DNA of 41,329 nucleotides from Fimbriimonadia bacterium (lineage in GTDB: Bacteria; Armatimonadota; Fimbriimonadia; Fimbriimonadales; Fimbriimonadaceae). The stretch lies in NCBI GenBank assembly GCA_030430755.1, contig JAUIKO010000008.1:1-41329 (forward strand), given 5' to 3'. Under the pieces are notes generated by a model. It ran no database searches, had not been told where the DNA came from, and worked only from the letters and a program-made list of their open reading frames with translations. The position numbers and the translations under genes are program-made. Positions 40,501 to 41,329 of the stretch are shown in pieces (positions within the stretch are counted from its first letter, which is position 1; each line of letters opens with the position of its first letter).

Positions 40501-41329
40501 AGTTGATCAACTTGCTACCGATAATACATTACAATATCTTCCAACAGGTGGTATGGATCAGGAATTTGTTGACTTACTAGATGATTCAGCTAAAGTACAA
40601 GCATTGATACAGGTTGGTTCATTGAGTAATGCTCAACTAGATTTCTTTAGTACAACTCAATTGGGGCAGTTCTCTGATGCTCAAGTGCAAGCTTTAAGCT
40701 CCTCACAGGTACAATACTTGGCTGATAATGATAAAATTCAGCATTTACCAGTTAGTGGCATGGATACTGATTTTGTATCATACCTAACTGATAATGTGGA
40801 TGCTACAAGTGCAACAGCGATTGCGAGATTGAATTCTTTATCTCAGATAGCATCTCTAAGTACTACTCAATTAGGCTATTTAAGCACAACTCAGTTAGGG
40901 CAATTGTCCACTGCTCAAGTTCAAGCATTAGTAGAAGCTCAAGTACAGTATTTAGGAGACAATGATAAAGTCCAGCATATAACTGTGGCCAGTATCGATT
41001 CTGAATTTTTAGGATTTTTAGATGATTCTACAAGAGTTCAGTCCTTATCTGCGGCTCAAATTCAATACTTAGCTGATGGTGATGGTACTGCAACGATGAC
41101 AAATCTAACAGGAACTCAGGTCAGTCTGTTTAGTCAATCTCAGGTAGATGCGTTAGATAGTTCTGATCGTGTACAGTCTCTCGGTGCTGGTTTAATGAAC
41201 GATGGTGCTGGTACTGATTACCTCGATGTAAGTAAGTTATCTGAAACTCAGTTAGGTTATTTATCAGATGCTCAGGTTCAGGCACTAGATGATAGTCAGG
41301 TTCAGGGATTAGCTGATACAGCCGACGTT
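34556..41329 (+). CDS. Giant repeat lipoprotein, coiled-coil stalk plus LTxxQ repeats (3' end beyond window)
   Basis: Frame 2 appears open from ATG 34556 to the last base, giving at least 2258 residues. Residues 1-24 are a lipoprotein signal (MKKFARLYGVPVAIGIVGN, lipobox ITG-Cys24) followed by a Gly/Ser-rich linker. Residues about 75-135 are Ala/Lys helices; about 135-655 are pure heptad repeats of the type SDVAGVK/TDVSAVS/SAVESVQ with Val at alternating 3-4 spacing, a fibrous trimeric-type coiled coil. From about 680 onward come short helical repeats with the core (L/F)(S/T)xxQ(L/I/V), for example LSADQLDVF and FTTAQIGMF, at roughly 11-residue spacing, broken by Asp-rich loops such as DTDGDGVEETY and DTDDDNIVDTY that could bind calcium. 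Overall it looks like a surface adhesin or fibre anchored by lipid. Repeat surface proteins with LTxxQ motifs are known but poorly studied; function is unknown. Confidence 0.85.
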   Translation, partial: MKKFARLYGVPVAIGIVGNLITGCGGSGSSSSSAAGTNSLNKKESSKNIDSDKNKSQAAGVTTTSSTGQVVDSTKEITDFMLKIGNALYKEVKTAQNVAVEAKAAASSAKSSADAANVKAGEAKSSVDAASAKVDAVKSDLSTVSGSVESVRSDVAGVKSDVTGVKSDLSTVSGSVESVKGDVAGVKTDVSAVSGSVESVKGDVAGVKTDVSAVSGAVESVRSDVAGVKSDVTSVKSDLSTVSGAVESVRSDVAGVKSDVTSVKSDLSTVSGSVESVKGDVAGVKSDLSTVSGAVESVRSDVAGVKSDVTSVKSDLSTVSGAVESVRSDVTGVSSAVESVKGEVTGVKTDVSAVSGSVESVRSDVAGVKSDVTGVSSALESVKSDVSGVKSDVTGVSSVVESVQTDVAGVNTAVSAVSSAVESVQTDVAGVKTDIAGVKTDVSAVSSAVESVQTDVAGVKTDVAGVKTDVAGVKTDVAGVQTDVAGVKTDVSTVSSAVESVKSDVAGVKADVATVSSAVETVQTDVAGVKTGVAGVKTDVSAVSSAVESVQTDVAGVNTAVSAVSSAVESVQTDVAGVKTDVAGVKTDVSAVSSAVESVQTDVAGVKTDVAGVKTDVSAVSSTVESVQTDVAGVKTDVAGVKTDVSAVSTKVDSVATLSEETTRRLSSQLAVDDVENMTTVEILYEFTQAQAANLTESALQAFREELIQVWPEARFNDLSDTQLGYFTTAQIGMFKTSSENQVAWFTLDKLQALSVDQIAGFTAEQVPFITTDFFSWLATANMTGDDDDAKNAVLDSYLATFDAAKIAVFTQEQIEALPAATFTRFTDTQLQAFTSVQIPFFTNDQVSAMSAAQHDVLLEDPDSDVQNLPASHIAALDADKWALFSASQVGLFSKDQIQAISTELMDDFSDDQIAALASIDFTSGVETPDPVSQENPYNGIQALTQEQFQAVPAAKFQAYLATEDGSFDVFGDWQLAWFTNDQLAVIREEDLQTITVSDDATDEEVSNATTRFQSFTADRFAQFSNEQLNAITSTQIPWVSEDMFNALSDDSAQFAQMLGSDVERSADGYSAAKFAALTDTQLGWLVEADIQQLNDAEFATMDSSERFNVLSAEQVGWIPADKFGNLSSDQLGLLDVAKFSSLTADQVGSLDNDADVTKFRALVTDTADANSIARFQALGATQVSGLTEAEVQSLTQAEIEGFDTGLFAGMSDAQLGYFTVAQVPVVTVGQIQALSADQLDVFTSGKTSVLTTDQIQAIDEQNELLTLDQAEIQALSQEQLQTLTADQFKLLSEDQLGWIASAQDEDNTYKVTWVTQTQLQALSDDLGVGNLDSLLNKFVALRGSNFDQFTTDQISWMTAQQVVTLSDAELQTLNTEARFTAMTTDNLDALSTDQLGVLSDLTTDDDVPVSILTFVTQEQFANLSGSKFNALKGTNFDEFTSEQLGWFTGDQIAQLSTTDVANISGEQLQQLADDTNGVADPYSNKLQYLPADSVAQLKVDQIAGLNTEAYVQKLLPAQVAAVGFIQAGEEDGDTNVGAFRLSMDQVQDLSTDQVAALITAQLEWLVDTDSDSNGNYNIQWLSTDQVNALTGTQMAAFDSADRLGRFSDAQIAALGESGVQGLAENDVNGNPQMHLLTVPQIQEFTDEQFGYLNTTTRMQALSDAQVQGLTASPIQHMTDTQIDTDGDGVEETYLIALMSPAQVGLFNNTQISYLSTQARVQSLTADQVGAIDFDKLTLLQKGRLSNTQVTGLTETQIHHLADTDTANVGDFDIQTLSASQFAALSGQQVSYLNTTTRMQRLSNDQVDALTESQIQYLASNQVDTDDDNIVDTYAIQLLSSAQLDLFTDAQIGYLNTQAMVQALSVTQVAGLENVQLLHMGNTQVDTDDDDVEDTYLLGFFSDAQVQALTSSQVEYLGDNGKVQYLPVTGIDSDFVSYLSNETRVRSVSQVGSFTSAQIQYFSNSQLGQFSESQVQALISTQVDQLATDNTLQYLPTGGMDQEFVDLLDDSAKVQALIQVGSLSNAQLDFFSTTQLGQFSDAQVQALSSSQVQYLADNDKIQHLPVSGMDTDFVSYLTDNVDATSATAIARLNSLSQIASLSTTQLGYLSTTQLGQLSTAQVQALVEAQVQYLGDNDKVQHITVASIDSEFLGFLDDSTRVQSLSAAQIQYLADGDGTATMTNLTGTQVSLFSQSQVDALDSSDRVQSLGAGLMNDGAGTDYLDVSKLSETQLGYLSDAQVQALDDSQVQGLADTADV
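34964..36520 (+). repeat. 21-bp coding repeats of the coiled-coil stalk
   Basis: Successive 21-bp units such as gatgtagctggtgtcaagac encode seven-residue heptads. Higher-order blocks are nearly identical (for example around 35232-35300 and 35307-35375, and 36270-36330 and 36342-36405), so length is likely to vary by recombination. The reverse strand is open for 546 codons through this block only because of the repeat composition. Confidence 0.92.
36700..41329 (+). repeat. Degenerate LTxxQ protein-repeat array
   Basis: More than 100 degenerate units of about 11 codons, with conserved Gln (cag/caa) and a Leu/Phe-Ser/Thr lead, continue to the window edge. In the last 3 kb units group into larger blocks: a (V/L)QYL or (I/V)QHL step, a D-N-D-K/T or DTDxD loop, then FxDAQ(V/I)QAL, seen about 39590, 40020, 40200, 40500 and 40720. 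Confidence 0.85.

Overview
The window is an AT-rich bacterial segment (no RNA genes recognised) from a flagellated organism with a secreted/lipoprotein repertoire. Gene content suggests a diderm-like lineage outside the common model phyla: flagellar hook genes with the small TIGR02530-type gene between flgD and flgE, CdaA/CdaR cyclic-di-AMP signalling, group I ETF, a leucine-degradation-type hydratase and biotin carboxylase, an NHLP-type RiPP leader, and very long repeat proteins. I cannot fix the phylum from sequence alone; a host-associated or poorly sampled candidate lineage is a guess.

Region 1 (1-5570) is an accessory array of immunity-like genes on the + strand: SUKH (SMI1/KNR4) proteins, some fused to a helical C-terminal domain, plus two copies of a protein made of an internally duplicated domain. 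Most of these genes are preceded by short frameshifted or truncated coding remnants that look like C-terminal tips of polymorphic toxins, including an HNH/EndoVII-like tip. Direct repeats of about 200 bp and a 767-bp tandem duplication show recent expansion. Region 2 (5570-10240) holds two exported proteins with 38-residue TPR-like repeats, sharing near-identical upstream DNA and signal peptides and separated by a 3' fragment of a third copy.

Region 3 (10360-15550) is tilS followed by a hook cluster fliK-flgD-TIGR02530 gene-flgE, with an inverted-repeat leader before flgE and a strong hairpin after it. Region 4 (15598-20258, - strand) reads HIT protein, family 4 uracil-DNA glycosylase, an unknown exported protein, dnaG and another unknown exported protein. 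Region 5 (20453-26900, + strand) contains an orphan NHLP/GG precursor peptide gene, an enoyl-CoA hydratase resembling methylglutaconyl-CoA hydratase overlapping a biotin carboxylase without a BCCP domain, holA, and ftsK/spoIIIE. Region 6 (27138-32709) has cdaR-cdaA and an ECF-type sigma factor (- strand), a divergent gene for a trypsin-fold protein that has lost its catalytic residues, and etfB-etfA (- strand).

Region 7 (32886-41329) encodes a leucine-rich-repeat protein and the start of a giant lipoprotein (at least 2258 residues, open at the window edge): a lipobox, a long heptad-repeat coiled-coil stalk, then more than 1500 residues of short LTxxQ-type repeats interrupted by Asp-rich loops. 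The strongest leads for something undescribed are the silent toxin-tip/immunity array, the orphan RiPP-like precursor, the pseudo-trypsin, and the giant stalk-and-repeat lipoprotein.
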